From Penelope pileata (Eukaryota > Chordata > Aves > Galliformes > Cracidae), in assembly GCA_013396635.1 (NCBI GenBank), contig WBMW01001305.1, forward strand, positions 853,506 through 917,505: 64,000 nucleotides of DNA. Direction: 5' to 3'. The notes beneath the pieces were generated by a model. It saw nothing but the letters and a program-made list of their open reading frames with translations. It was not told the origin of the DNA and did no database searches. Numbering within the stretch: position 1 is the stretch's first letter; each line of letters begins with the position of its first letter. Made by a program: the position numbers and the translations under genes. Of this stretch, positions 38,938 to 52,176 are shown piece after piece.

Positions 38938-39024
38938 TGGGAGGTGTCCTTGCCCATGGCAGGGGGGTTGGAACAAGATGATCTCTAAGGTCCCTTCCAA
39001 CCTGAACCATTCTATGATTCTATG
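38938..39024 (+). repeat. CR1 3' untranslated region and octamer tail
   Basis: The tail follows the ORF2 stop with the characteristic GATGATCTCTAAGGTCCCTT and CCTTCCAACCTGAACCATTC words and two ATTCTATG repeats, where reverse transcription starts in this family. The octamers are exact. Confidence 0.93.
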
Positions 39025-42000
39025 AAAATATTGGTAAACCCCCTTGTGAGTGGAGTTGCTGCACCTTGTGGTCAGACTGCTTCTCCCAGCCCAACGGATG
39101 GACAGCCCGACATGTCAAGTGGAATGACACCACTGTCTTTGAAGGAGAGAAATTGCTGTTTTCAGGGAGATAATTAGGATTCAGAGGTAATTATTCTAAA
39201 TACTTGTTCAGTGGTGACCACGTATAGAAATTTGCACTGATATAAATGAATATTTTTAAACAAGCATCATCAGCAAAAACAGAATATTCTTAACTGCAAA
39301 TAAGGCAAAATCTGGTCTTCTATTCTAGTGTAATACTTCTCAAAGTAAGGACAAGCCTGTACAATGCTTTGCAGTTATAGTCAGGTCCAAAGCGATAATT
39401 TTTGTGAAGGGACTTCTTGAAAGAGAGAATTTATTGGGGTAGGGTGATGGTGCCTGACTTTTTTCATGGGGAGCGTTTTTCCTTCACCTTAAAAATAACT
39501 TTTCTTAAAGTAACACATTAAGCTGGCTTTCAATATTGAATATATTCTGTCATGACACACAAAAACCTCCATGTTAAAGGAAACAAATTTTACTGAAACA
39601 ATGTTTTGATCTGGTATACATTCTGGAAGCCTGTAGGATAGGAAAAGGTAACCCCATGTGGTAATGGCTCTTGGAGCCTCTAAGACAAAAAATAGTTTTG
39701 GCATCCCTTTCATTCCTGAGGATTTTTTTCTCTTCTTAAAAGCAGTGATCCTTTAGTGTATGATTATGAAATGCTGAAGATAAGAGGACCTTCGTCTTTG
39801 CCCTGGGGCTTCTGCCTTCTTGCATTGACATTTTCAGTGAGATGCAGAGTCTGTCCAGACAAGGATAATCTATGCAAGTGGAGGCCAGTTAATGAAAAAT
39901 ACTAAAATAAACTGTGTTCACCAAGGACATACCTTAAGTTGAGCCAAGGCCACAAATGAGGGTTCAGGCATATGGCTCATGAACTTTTGAGTCCCCATTA
40001 GTTAAATAACAGATGTGCCATACTTGAGTTAATAATGCTTGATATAGAAGATGATATAGGAGAAAGGATGTCTAATAGGAAGCATCAGAAAATTCAATCT
40101 TCAAATGCATTTTTATGTATAAAACACAAATGAAACCTTCATTAGAAATTTCAAGCTACTTTTTATTAGCTAATTTTAGTTAAGAATAATGAGACTTGGT
40201 ACATTTCAAATTGCAAATGAATAGGTCTATCAAATAAGAGTTTGTAAATATCCCATTCTGTAAAATGTGATATTAAATTTCAGGGAAAAAATGATAGTTA
40301 ACAGAACTGGAGCAAGGCTTTATTAACTCTGGAATTTAAATAGAGTCCAGATCAATCCACAATCCAGTTTTCATCTTTTTTAGTAGGGTTATATAGCAAC
40401 TGATCTTGAAGTGTGCGACTTCAGCTCTTTATTTACTTTAAATCTTAATTCTCTCATAATTATAACTTTGTCTTTCTCCTCCACTCCCAATACTGTAATA
40501 TACATCCTTTAAAACTATGAATAAGCTTTACTAGCAAATATATGTAGTATCTGGATAACTTAACTGATTAAATTCCCTGATGTTCTATCTTGACACTTAA
40601 ACTGTGTTGTCAGCTGAGCTGGTTTCCATACTCCAGTGTGCTTCCATGTGAGAGATGAACTCTGGCAGTGCTGAAGCCTTTTACATCTTATATATATCTG
40701 GCTTGCATCAGACTGGGTTTGTTTAAATTGCCTTTTTTAATGAATCGAGAGGTTGGTCACTGGCAGCAATGATGTACGTCGTAACTCACTTTCAAGAGTG
40801 ACCTGGAAAAAAAACAGCGTGATACTGATCCACAGCTATGGATCTGCTTTGGGGTGGGAGATGGCCTTGTCCTCAGCCAGCTGAAGGTGAGGCAGCTGCT
40901 GCTCTTCCTAGCAGAGTCCAGCTATTCACCCAGTGTGCGTGAAGGTTTTCAATTTGGTCATAAAGTAGCATGTTTTCTGATTAATTTCCTCTAATAGACA
41001 TGGACAATTAAATATTACCTTTTGTCTCCTTTACTTCTGGCTAGATTTTTGAGAAACTTAAGGTTTCAGAGGAAGGGTGGATTTCTTCAGGTATCTGTAG
41101 ATTTTCTTCATACCCGGGGGAATTTTTGGGTAATAAATGAACCAGTAGCTGTTCTGTTCTACTGACAAGTCGAAGCACATCTCAGATTGTCTGTTAGATG
41201 CTACTGACTGTTTCCATGATACATGCTCATGACATCTGTTGGAGCTCTGGGTAGATTTGGCCCCAATATGTCTGCATTTTTCTGTCTGTTTCCTCATAAA
41301 TGTTAGGCATAGAAGGTGGTTTCTTTAGTTCTGATTATCATCTTGGAAAAAGACTCTTACCTACTCAGATATCTTCATGTAGTGGTGTGGGGATATGCCC
41401 AGCATACAGGCACAGTCCTGGCCTTTGCTGCATGGGTGGGATTTGCCCCATGCTGATCGCAGTGCTGTGTGTAACAGCCCAGTTCCACTGTTTGAATACA
41501 TTAAAACAAATAATTTATACATCACAAGTCATCATGATTCAGCCTTTGTGTTTAATCTCCTTAAATGTCATTCATTGGCTGTATAAATAAATAAACATAT
41601 GATTTCATTAAGTAGTAATCTCACAGTGAACATTCTTACTAAATTATGACCAGCTACACATTCAGCTGCACCTTCTGAGCTCTGTATTTCTGAACGGACC
41701 TGTGCTCTGAATGGCAGGGCTAGAGAAATGACCTTGTTTGTAGTGAAGAGAAAAGCTTCGTATGTGCTCTTCACTGAATATTGTGCAAAGGGATATATGC
41801 TTAAATCTGCAGATCATGAAGAAAATGTTAGGGTTGGTTATTACAAAAAGGCAATTAGAAGAATAGAAACATAATGGTGAATTTTAACAAATGAAAGAGG
41901 AATTAAGTTGATTTACGAATCTACTGAGAAGAGTGCGTTTTCCTCCAGCCCTCTTATGTTCTGGACTCAATACAGTATGTTCTATAGCTTCCCCATGCAA

Positions 42001-42172
42001 CAATATTTTAATACTATCTTTATTTCTCTTGAAAGAGAAATCTCATCAGTAGGCAGCATGGTAAGCTAAACAACCGTCTCCTAAAGAGATTTTAACACAG
42101 CAAGGAATCAAGTGCAGTGGTGTTATCTTGAAGTATAAAACTGTGCTGCTTGTACTGTGGATTCAATTTTTT
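39025..42172. other. Single-copy noncoding DNA
   Basis: AT-rich sequence with no recognised gene or transposon. The minus frame at 41058-41297 has no domain I know. Confidence 0.6.
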
Positions 42173-42204
42173 NNNNNNNNNNNNNNNNNNNNNNNNNNNN
42201 NNNN
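42173..42204. other. Assembly gap, 32 N
   Basis: Unknown bases flanked by T6 on the left and T4 on the right, so the missing part may be a poly-T or low-complexity run. The true length is not known. Confidence 0.97.
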
Positions 42205-44064
42205 TTTTGGAACTGGGAGCTGGTGGTTTGTTCTGAGTTGGCTTTGTTGTAAGAGTAATTAAAAGTATTTTGGTCCTTTTAAAAATAAAAGATAACTAGA
42301 ATAATGCCCCACAAACCCTGACATGTTATGTCATATACTTCATTCTCTTACCCTGTTGACCAGATGAGATGAATGATATCAATAAAGATGCTCAGGATGC
42401 AAGTTGCTCAGGCAGATTATAGTCCTACAAAGGTAACGAATTCTTGTAGGAAAAATACTTGTTTTTTTATGGACTTATTATCTTCAATTGTCGATTCTAA
42501 ATACAGTCGTCAAAAATAAAACTATCAACCCAGAATGCTAAATATTGAGAAATTATCTTTGTGAAAAAAATATAAATTATTTCAGCAAAGACTTAGAGTA
42601 TTTTCAGAAGAAAACTAGAGAGAATGCTAAATCCATCAAAATCCATCAGTTAAGTCATTCATCACGTTAACATGAACGCTGCCAGAAGAACCTAGGTACC
42701 ATGCAAGGTATCCTTTTTGGCATCAGCAGATATGTTCCCCTTCACTGGGAAACAGGCACCTGTCTTTTCTTCTTTACACTCAAATTTGTTGCAGTAAATT
42801 GCAGTTCTGTTTTGACTTCCTGATGTTTGGGCCAGGAAAATAGGTGGTAGTGTTATCTAATTGCATGGGGGAAAAGTAGACATTTAAAATTTGCATTCCT
42901 CTTTCCATTTTTAGTGTTGTTTCACTGAGAAATTTTTGTCTTTCTTTTGAGGAGCTTACTGCAACTTCAGAGACTCTCAAGACAAAGTACTTGTTTTGTG
43001 ATTCCTTTTCTTTCTTTTTAAAAGATTACTTAATGGAATTCATTCTTTCCAACTTGCACACTTATTTAAAAGTCGAAATCTAGCTGCCAAGCAAAATAAA
43101 CACAGCAGGGTAAGCTGCTGTGGAAAAACAAGGCATCAATATGTAATTTCACTGAGCTGACAAAGTGAAATCATAATATTAACCTAATAATAGCTTTGTG
43201 GAAAGCCAATCATAACACCATTATTTAAATACTGTAATAGATTTTGAATCACAATAAGCCTTATGAGATACATCTCTGTGGCAAAGAAAAAGAAAAGAAT
43301 TTGTTTTCTTTACTTACAGACTTGTGATTTATAAATCAAAGAGCTTGTAGTAAAGCAGGTAAGGTAACTGGCTTTGTCCTAAATATTCTGCAGCATCCTT
43401 GGTTGGCTGGTGTAGTCAGATGTGATGAGAGTCTCAGATGCCTTGCTGGGGAAGTGATGCTCTGCACCTGTCCCTGCTTGTGTTCTTCCTGGTCTCCCAG
43501 GGTCTGAATAGCTGGGGTCACAAATACAGGATCTTTGATCTACCTGCACAAATGCTTTTATTTGTAATGTTACACCTTTAGGAGCATACGTGTTTCATAC
43601 TGATCTCCAAATGTCTATTTTGTTGTTGTTGGATATAAACCTGCTATGGAGAGGAAGTTCAGCAGGATACCAAACTCTGGTGTTTGCTCTGCTGTGAAGA
43701 TAGCGCTGCAACAAACCAACCTGAATGTGGTGGTAGCAGCAAAACTCTTTTACTGACTTAATTATTCTGTTATCTTCTCTTCTGATTGAATTTGTGATGG
43801 CAAAAGCTTTAATGATTCTGATCTGTCAGAACCTGGTAACTTAAATTTGAGAAAGAAGTTCAAGGCTTGAATTGGGAAGCCTAAGAGGTTTAGTTCTTCC
43901 AACCTGTGATTAAGGTGGTATTCTGCAAAAGCAAATAGGAACTGCAGTCGTTACTCTGCTTTGGGAAGCATGAGGGGTACGTCTGTTTTCAGGAACACTT
44001 CAGATACTGATCTAGGGAAAATGTGTTCAGAGCTATAAAGTAGGGTTTGTATTCTTAGTAAGTA

Positions 44065-44098
44065 ACCTACTTTTTTTTTTTACCTACTTTTTTTTTTA
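44065..44098. repeat. Duplicated ACCTACT-polyT unit
   Basis: ACCTACT followed by a run of T occurs twice in tandem, with slightly different T lengths. Confidence 0.75.
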
Positions 44099-44644
44099 AC
44101 TAGAAGATCATGGGGAAAAACAGAATATTCCTTCTTCCTTTGCATCTGTATTGTAAGTCATTCTAATAGCTGCACTGTGAATTCTCAGGGTTCAAGCTCT
44201 GAAAAACATTTGATGGTGAGCGAAGTGTTTGTGCATAATTAAGCCTCTTCCTGTGCACCCAATGTGAGTGCTCGTCAGTGAAAGCTCAGTGCTTTCCCCT
44301 CTGAAATAAAACTGTATGTTACTCTTTTTCCAATGCGAGTTAGTAGCCTTGATTCTCCACCAGGAGAGGCAAGCATTTGAGGATCACCATATTAATGATT
44401 TCCTTCAGCTGGAGTGTCTTCAGAGACCAGAAATGGAACTCTGGTGTTTGAAGCTGCTGTGTTATCCTTGACAGCACAGGTTGTCTGGGCAACTTGTAAT
44501 AGTTGACTGCAGGGAAAGTCCGTTTTCCACAGGATAAGGATGCTGAAGGAGGGTGATCTGAGGACTTCTTTCATGTGGGTGAGAGTGTTATCTTACTGAC
44601 ATACTCATTCAGAATTTTAAAGTAGTAGGATTTAAATGATCTGC

Positions 44645-44659
44645 TTTTTTTTTTTTTTT
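44645..44659. repeat. Poly-T run, 15 bases
   Basis: An uninterrupted homopolymer in otherwise single-copy DNA. Confidence 0.85.
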
Positions 44660-45759
44660 GAAGTAGCGTTGCTCTGTGCAATGTTTAGGGAAAATAAGCA
44701 CAATCTTATTTCCTTCCCTGATTAACCAGTTTGAGGCTGTGTCTCTGTGCTGCTATGAGCATGTCTGAGAACAAGGTATCTCATGTGAGAAGGTCCACTT
44801 GTCTTGACACGCTTTCTGGGATTAACAGACTTGAGTAGTGTGAACTGCTGTGGCTGCAGCATGGATTTAAAAAACAAAACAAAACCCACAAACTTGGCTG
44901 TGCACTGGAAGATTTAACTGTGATGTGGAAATATTTGAGTTAAAAGAATAACCAGAAACTGATACTTAAGAGGTTGTGCAGGTTCTTCTGCTAATCAAAA
45001 TATTAATGCCTACATATTATGCAAATCCTATTGTATTACATGTGTATAAACTGCACAAATATTGTAATTCCCCAAATAATAGAAATAATGTGATTTAGCA
45101 GGGAAGAGGTCTTATAGTGATAAGGCACTCTTTACAGAGCAGAGGCCAGAATAAATGAACATAAAGTCTGAAATTACTCTTAATCAACCACTACACTGCA
45201 AGTTAAATTAGAACCCACTGCTTGCTATGAATTCTTTTTGAATACTGGAATAATGAAAAATTGCTTTGTTCTCTTTCTGCTGCATCTTAATTATGTCCTA
45301 CTTCATGAGATCTTCAGCTGCCATATGCTGTCATCCCTCTATAAAGACATGGCATGATGTTGAAATACTCAAGTTAAATTTTTCTGTAATCTTTCTTTGC
45401 AGTGTAGTGTAAGAAAGGGTGATGGAATCCGGCCTCTGGTCTTTGTAGCAGCAGACAAAATTTATGGTTGAAACCATTCCCGTATTTTCATGAACTTGCA
45501 ACAGTCAGTGGAAAAAAAATCATGTTATTTTTCCATAATTCATTTATAAGTAATTCAAATACATATTTGTTTACATTGCCTTCCAAATTACTGGTACCAG
45601 AGGAAGAACACAGTTTATTGGAAAAATAGATGAGCTGTGAAACTGAAAAATGTCTGAGTTCTTCAGCTATGAATGTGTTTTTTCCCCTGTAGCTACTAAG
45701 TCTGAGCTCTTCACAAAGGTCTGACAATGCAAAATGTTCAGCTGTGAAATTTTTCCTTT

Positions 45760-45781
45760 CTCTGACCCCTGAGGGTCAGAG
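45760..45781. repeat. Perfect 9-bp stem-loop
   Basis: CTCTGACCC (45760-45768) and GGGTCAGAG (45773-45781) pair perfectly around a CTGA loop. A second CTCAGGG copy just downstream (about 45785-45792) could compete for pairing. GGGTCA-type half sites also resemble nuclear receptor elements in inverted arrangement, but nothing else supports that reading. Confidence 0.6.
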
Positions 45782-46609
45782 CTCCTCAGGGTTCAGGCTT
45801 GGGCATGCTGCTGCACCAACAGACAGCTAGGTGCATGGAAGGTAGATCAGGCAACACTGCAGGCACCAGATACGAAATGCAGACTGTCAGGTGGATGACT
45901 TAGTGTCTCAGAATGCTTTTTTTCCAACTATAGAAAAAGAGCTGGAATTTTTTCTGAATAATTTTTTTCAAAATATGAGAGGATCTGAAGAAAAAACAGC
46001 TCATCAAATAACTATAGCCATCAAACTCTGCTTTCAAATATACTTAAAATTGAGTATCATCAGAACCAGATCATCCTGTGGGTCACAGAGCAGGGAAGCA
46101 CACTAGGACATGCTTGGTGCCAATTCTGTTCTCCCTTCAGATGAATTAGCACTGCAGATCTAGATACAGTGACACTAGATGTAGTTAAAAGTAGACTCCT
46201 AAAATGATATCACAACACCTTTGTTTTTAGTAGGGATAAAAAAAAAAATAGATGCTTTGGGCTGAATATCAATCGTACAAATTTGTCTCTTTTCAAAGTT
46301 ACTGAAGATCACATGAAATCATCTCCTCTGATGTATACAGGCTAAAGAAGTCAAAGGGCTTTTTGTAGAGTATTTTCAAGGAAAAGCTATTTTCTTGGAA
46401 GAACAATTAATATATTGTTTTGGCATGCACTTGGACATTTTTAAAGTCATACTATGTAGAGAGTAGCTAATTTTAGTTTCTGTAGTTTGCAAAAAAAAAA
46501 AAATTGTGTTCATGACCTACCTGAGTTAAAAATTACCAAGTGTAATAAATTGGAAAAAAGCTTGATAAAGACTTTCAGGGCAGCGACTAGCAATAACATT
46601 GGTCATTTT

Positions 46610-46637
46610 TTAATACATGTTCCTTAATACATGTTTT
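46610..46637. repeat. 14-base near-exact duplication
   Basis: TTAATACATGTTCC is followed directly by TTAATACATGTTTT. It is probably slippage with two later changes. Confidence 0.8.
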
Positions 46638-46912
46638 CACCCTATTTTTTCTGGCCTTTTTCCTTCATATCAAATTTACAACAAACAACAAAGGTGGATT
46701 GTGTTCAAGCAGTTTACTTGGTAAACTAAAGCCATAAACTCCTTTTTCTCTCTGTCCTGCTAGCCAGAGGAGGTGTGTGACAATTCAATTTACTGTCAAA
46801 GTGTAAAACAACTTGCCTCTGGAAATGACTGGAGTCTTTCTAGTTGTTTTCTCCTTGGTGACATCATAGTTAGCTGTTCAGCATGTGTTAATTCAAGCCA
46901 CTCAGGTTTCAG

Positions 46913-46999
46913 CCTTTGGCAGGAGAAGTTTTACAAGCATTTGGCTGAAGCTTCAAAGGTTTTAAGGGAGATCTATGTGGAATACAAAGCAAAACAGGA
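46913..46999 (+). CDS. Weak candidate internal exon
   Basis: The sequence after TTTCAG at 46912 is open to a GTAAGT donor (46999 followed by GTAAGT), 87 bases with matching phase at both ends. The frame reads WQEKFYKHLAEASKVL followed by an acidic, lysine-rich tail, a helix- or coiled-coil-like composition. Upstream AG alternatives exist at 46905 and 46922. The pyrimidine tract is poor. I do not recognise the protein and see no partner exon, so this may be chance. Confidence 0.2.
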
Positions 47000-47987
47000 G
47001 TAAGTTGAAACTGTCCCCTGCAAACAAAATGCTGCGTTCAGTTTCAACAGCAAGTGTTATCTGCTCCTGTGTGGTCTGGCAACTGGCTTCTGGAGAGGGT
47101 GGAGGGGAAGCAGGGATTATTTACTGGCAACTAGCAAACAAGTTATAAACAAAACAATTTGTACAACTAACATTTGTGCTTTGATATTTATGGGAAAGCA
47201 CATCAATGACTGGGGGGCCTGGGTACAGTGTTATTGACAGATACATGTAACTTAGCTGTTAAGGTGCTGCTATGGATTCTTACTTGATCTGAAGTGACTC
47301 ATTTTTGACAGCTCAAGAGAAGGGGGAAGCTGCTTTTACAGCCCCCTTAAAAAGTTTAAACATGAGTGAAACACCTTTACAGTTCTTACTATCAGGTAAA
47401 TCTATCAAAATTGTTTGCAGTATGAAGTCTGTATGTGGGATATTAGGAACTGCGTCGAGTGTGATGGGCAAGGGAAGAACTTTGTTGCCTAAATTCAGAC
47501 TGAAGCTCCTCTCTAGTCGGTCAACAGCAATTCAAAGGGTAGTTCAGAACAGGGCTCTAACTTCAGGTCTCTTTACCACCCCCTGGAGGAGAGTCCAGCC
47601 ATGGACTGGAAGGCATCAGGAGAGAAGAGCCACCTGGTTTGCTGGTGTACTCCTCAGTGATCAATTTCTCCACCCTTGACTATTTTCAGAGGGTATCAAA
47701 CTGACTTAAGGGAGATTTAGGATTAAGTTACAGCCCAACTTGAGGAAAGCTATTGCAAACTATGGTACTGGATAAAGAGGAAAATGCAATCATTAAAAAC
47801 ATGAGAATAAGAGATAAATGGTCAGTCCTCTAATATAAGTATGCTGTGGCTTGTATTTCTTTCAAATGTGTTAATTAGTAGCTGGATTTGTCTTGTCTAC
47901 ATCCTAAATTTTAATTGCCTACTTAAGCAGTCTGCTGCAAATTCATAGGGTGCTTACAGTGCTGTGTTGGATTATAGGGAAATTTTT

Positions 47988-48012
47988 AAAAATAAAAAAA
48001 ATAAAAAAAATT
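47988..48012. repeat. A-rich simple sequence
   Basis: A run of A blocks separated by single T bases. Confidence 0.75.
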
Positions 48013-51000
48013 AAACTGCTGTCTCTGGGCTATTCTGAACATACCCTGTTTTTCTTCAATAAGAGATGCCTCAAACTGTCACTAGCAACTAAAACTCACT
48101 TCCAGCCTTCTGAGAGCTTGTTCAGAGTGAGAGTATTGCCGGCCACATTTCTAAGAAACTATGCATAAAATAACTGAGGAAATTATCCTGCCTTAGTTGG
48201 TTAGCCTTACCACTCCTAACTTTGGAGTGCAGTGACAATTGGAAGTAGAACAGCTTATTAGCAGCTTTGCTCTGGGGTGAGGTTCAGTAGGGAAAGAAAC
48301 CTGAGTCTCCAAAACAAGGGTGAGACCTAGAGGAGAAGCTCCAATCTTCATTAAGAAATGAATTGTTCTTCATGTGTCCCATTTCCATCCTACGCAATAC
48401 AGCCTCAACTGATGTTTAGAACCAAAGTAGACTTCTGCATCCTTCACCAGTTAAATGAATTTTACTCCTCCAGCAGGTATCTTATTTGCGCTTTCATTAC
48501 TTTTTTAACCATTTCCTTCAGTTTTATGATTCAAGACTGCTAGAAAAAGATGCCTCATTGCTTTGGATTCATGACTTATCCATTACATTTATTTTGCAAT
48601 TTAAAACTGACTTAATGCTATTAACTTCCTAATTGTATTACTTTGATGTTAATTCTGACTTTAATAATAATTTCGTAGCACTTCCTATCAGATTAATAGA
48701 AACGGAGTGTAGTGTGAGCTTAAGAGATTGATTTCTTGAGTGCTGACATCTTAGTTGTCAAAGGTCTGAGAGAAGTGACTCAAAAGCGTATAAGATGACT
48801 AACTGGTATTGACCCAGCTCTGTGAAGCTGGGAGCTGGTTGTACCCTGGCACCCTATCCTCACATCATGCTCCCTTGCACACAGGAGAGCACCAACTGTG
48901 GAGCAAGTGATGTGTTTTCCCTTCCCCAGCTTTGGAGGTTTTAGCAAATGCTCCTTTCCTTCATGTACTTTGTCCCTGTCCTGGTTCTCAGAAGATGCAA
49001 GTAAGAAGATGAGGCTTACTCAATGCTTTGGTCCCTTTGCAAGGTCTTTGGTCAAATCATGCCTGCTCTTGACAGAGGGAATTAATCCAGCTGAGGTTTC
49101 AGTACAGTCTTGGTCACTGATCTGTAGAAATATTTAAATCAGATTTAAAGTGTTTTGTGTGGTGTAGAGACTTTGGCATCACTGCTAGGTACCCCTCAAC
49201 TCTGAGGAGTCGAAAGAAATGCTGATGTGTGAGTAGCAAAGTGTCCTTGTTTGGGGGAGGGGGGAAAATTAAGTTGGTATTGCTATCAATTTGTGGAATA
49301 TTTGATAAAATATCTAATTAGGAAAAATAGTCAGCATTCGCTTATCAGTATCTGTAAATGCAAACCAGGAGATTTCCTGTAGTGGAAACAAAGATGAAAT
49401 ATGCCAAACCTGCTGTGACTTGTGGGTCGGTTGATTTTTTTTTTTCTTTTTTTAAAAGCCCATGGAGGAAAATGATTTGTCAGTGGGGTAATGTGTGCTT
49501 AAAGGGCAGGTTTTGGTGATCATACTGCTTGGAGAAGAAGCTACCAGAGCGCTGGTACCACCAGTAGGGTGGCCCTCTCACAGCCCCACTGCCTGTGTGT
49601 CAAGGCTGGTGCGGTGATGCAGTGTGGCACCAGCTCGTGCATCCTACAAGGAGGTAGGTAGCACTGCCCAGTGGGGCCTGTTGTCTTCTGCTCCACATCA
49701 CACGTTTAGGTGCTCACCCGGGTACAAGACGTATTCAGTATCTCTAGATTAACTTCCTGATATGTAAGGGCAACAGAACTGTCAAAAACTATGTTCTGTA
49801 TTGTATCCTTAAAGTCTGTCTTCCACCAAATTCTTCAGCTACCAGATCTGCAAACTCAATCTTGCTAGATTGTGGAGCTCTTGCCATTGACATCGTCTAG
49901 GGATTTCCTTTTAAATGCTTTGCAGCTGATTCAAACAGAATAGTGCTTATTGATTACATCTCTGAGATGGGCATTTGTATTTCCTCTTTTCCTCTAAGAG
50001 ACGTTTACCTTTCATATATGAAAGGATCAACAGGAGCAAAAAGGGAAGTATGAGATGGGAATTCCTGTGGAAGATTAAGCAGTTACTTATGCAGTTTAAA
50101 TTAGATCTGTAATAAACTTGTACAGGAAATGAACTAGGATGACTAGCTTTTATGGAAAAGGGATTGATTTTCATTGTGCTTCTTATTATTCGTTTCACTC
50201 ATAGTTTATCTTCCTTCCTCTTTTATTTTTTTTTTAAATCCACATAGGATTAGTTTCTAATTAATTCAAACTCCACATAGATTGATCAGTGACTTGGTCT
50301 CTCCTCCCCCTTCATCTGAAGCCTCAGTAGCTGTTTTTAATTTTTGGATATAATTACAGGCAATGGTGTGAGCAATATGAAATGTTTCTTTGCTACTTCT
50401 CTAGCTGTGTTAAAATGTCTAGCTGGACTTCTGTCCATTTATTGTTTAAAAATTCTTGCCCTCTCCCACCACCAGGTAAATGCTCATGCTGTTACACTTT
50501 GTGGCAAAGCCTTTATTTATGGATGTATGATATTGTTAGGGGGATCACTGTATTTGAGGAAGCAGCTTTATCATTCCTTCAAAGAGGACAACAATCACCT
50601 TGAAATGACAGAATAATTTCCTTAAGACTATAGTAAGAGCAGCTGCCCAGCCAGGATTACTTAATTATACCCCATAATACTGCTGCCATGACAAACTGAT
50701 TCCAGTTACGCATGAAATGCCAGCATGGGTGGTACAAACTCCTTGCCTGTTTGAGACACTGCTGCTTGTGCTGTGGTTATACAGACAATGGCTGTGATGC
50801 ACTTCTGTGAGCCAGGTGGGGCTGCTGTTTTCCTCCCACAGGTTTGGGTCCCCCCCCTGCAGGCTGTGTTGGGAGTGCAGACTGAGCTCCTATCTGTAAT
50901 TCCCCTTTGTAAGCTTTTAATGCAAGTTCCTACAGAATTTAATCTAATTTGAAAAGCTTGACTTCATTATATCTGACATGAGAATGTTCCAATATGGTTG

Positions 51001-51290
51001 AATTTGGAGTACCATACTGTTTTATACGAGACACTCAAAAAGCCAAATGTTTTTTAGACAATTTCTGAGCTACTTATCCTATACTTACAGTTATCCCGTG
51101 CTTGTAAGGGTTTGGGCTATGGGCCACTGACTGGCTTTCCAGTTCACCCAGAGAAAGGGTAAGAATGTGCCTATGGGAAAGGGAGGACAAACTAAAATCA
51201 TCAGCCAGCCTTATGGATGATGATGTGTTGTAATGCCATTTCATTTTTTTCTGTGATATAGGACAACTTTCAGACCTCGAGGAACTGTCA

Positions 51291-51361
51291 CAATGTCTAT
51301 TTCTTTCAATGTCTATTTCTTTGATATCATATCATAGTTAATATATCATATCATAGTTAAT
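51291..51361. repeat. Two adjoining tandem duplications
   Basis: A 16-base unit (CAATGTCTATTTCTTT) occurs exactly twice at 51291-51322. After a single G, a 19-base unit (ATATCATATCATAGTTAAT) occurs exactly twice at 51324-51361. The two duplications are independent in sequence but touch each other, which marks a local slippage or repair hot spot. No coding frame is affected. Confidence 0.9.
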
Positions 51362-52155
51362 GCAAACCACTGTGTGGTCTGGCTTATCAATCTCAGTTAA
51401 AACCAGTTTAAAGAAATGTGCCACTTATTAGCACCCTCTTTCCTACTATGAACTGTGCCACAGTCTCTAACTTGAAATCGCAGTGATTGAGTTCAGGTGT
51501 CTGAATAATGTCCCATGTTTTGTACCTAATAGGCCTGCATGTAGCATAGCAACTTGGATTTGGGCTGATCTACTGGATGGATTAGAGCAGAATATAATTC
51601 TGTGAAATAACACCAGCCAGGTCATCTGGGGGAAAAAGATTAAGTAATGACATGTATTTTTCTGATTCTTATTTTCACTCAAACTTTTTTTTAAATTCAC
51701 TGCAGCATCTTAAAGTATGCCCATACTGATTTGTTTTCAAAAACAAGAAAGAAATATAGAGCAGCTTTGGTAGAAGCAAAATATTGCAAGTATAACACCA
51801 AGAAGCTAAGGGTTAATCTTTTCTCTCTGAACACGCAGCAAATCTCTTCAAAGTCATCCTGCTCCCTGTGAGTACAGTACCCCTATTGACATCAACTGGA
51901 GTTCAGTACGAGCAGATATTGTAGAATAAACTTCAAGGGAACCTGCATGATGATCAGAGGATAAAATTTAACTCTTATTACTTATAAATTTTATTTTTTC
52001 AGTTGCTATATTGGAAATTCACTTGTATTCACAGCTGGCAGAAAAAGTGTGCAATAGAGGGTTATAGGAATCCTATGGCCTCATTCTGCTTCCAGCAGAA
52101 AGTGGTGCAGCACTGAGCTCCAAGTATCATGATTTTAAATGGGGGCTCAATATCC

Positions 52156-52176
52156 AAAAAAAAAAAAAAAAAAAAA
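52156..52176. repeat. Poly-A run, 21 bases
   Basis: The longest A run in the window. The upstream sequence shows no recognisable retrocopy or polyadenylation signal in the usual place, so I do not call it a retroposon tail. Confidence 0.85.

Larger units (their letters stand above)
38229..39024 (+). mobile_element. CR1 LINE, 5'-truncated 3' end
   Basis: A chicken-repeat-1 retrotransposon fragment of about 800 bp. It holds the C-terminal end of ORF2, a short 3' untranslated region and two exact ATTCTATG units (39009-39024), the hallmark of CR1 tails. CR1 inserts by target-primed reverse transcription, which explains the loss of the 5' end; CR1 copies commonly lack clear target-site duplications, and none is seen. 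The left edge is approximate: similarity to the CR1 reading frame starts near 38229-38253. GC content is well above the flanks, as is normal for young avian CR1. The exact subfamily was not determined. Confidence 0.95.
42205..46912. other. Single-copy noncoding DNA with small repeats
   Basis: No gene is recognised. Items inside are a duplicated ACCTACT plus poly-T unit at about 44065-44098, a T15 run at 44645-44659, a perfect stem-loop at 45760-45781, an A13 run at 46491-46503 and a 14-base near-exact duplication at 46610-46637. The AT-rich part at about 43010-43300 has the texture of a conserved noncoding element, on composition only. Confidence 0.5.

Noticed and set aside
52156..52176. The A21 run as the tail of a processed retrocopy
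   Set aside because: No protein-like or SINE-like sequence, polyadenylation signal or flanking duplication was found upstream.
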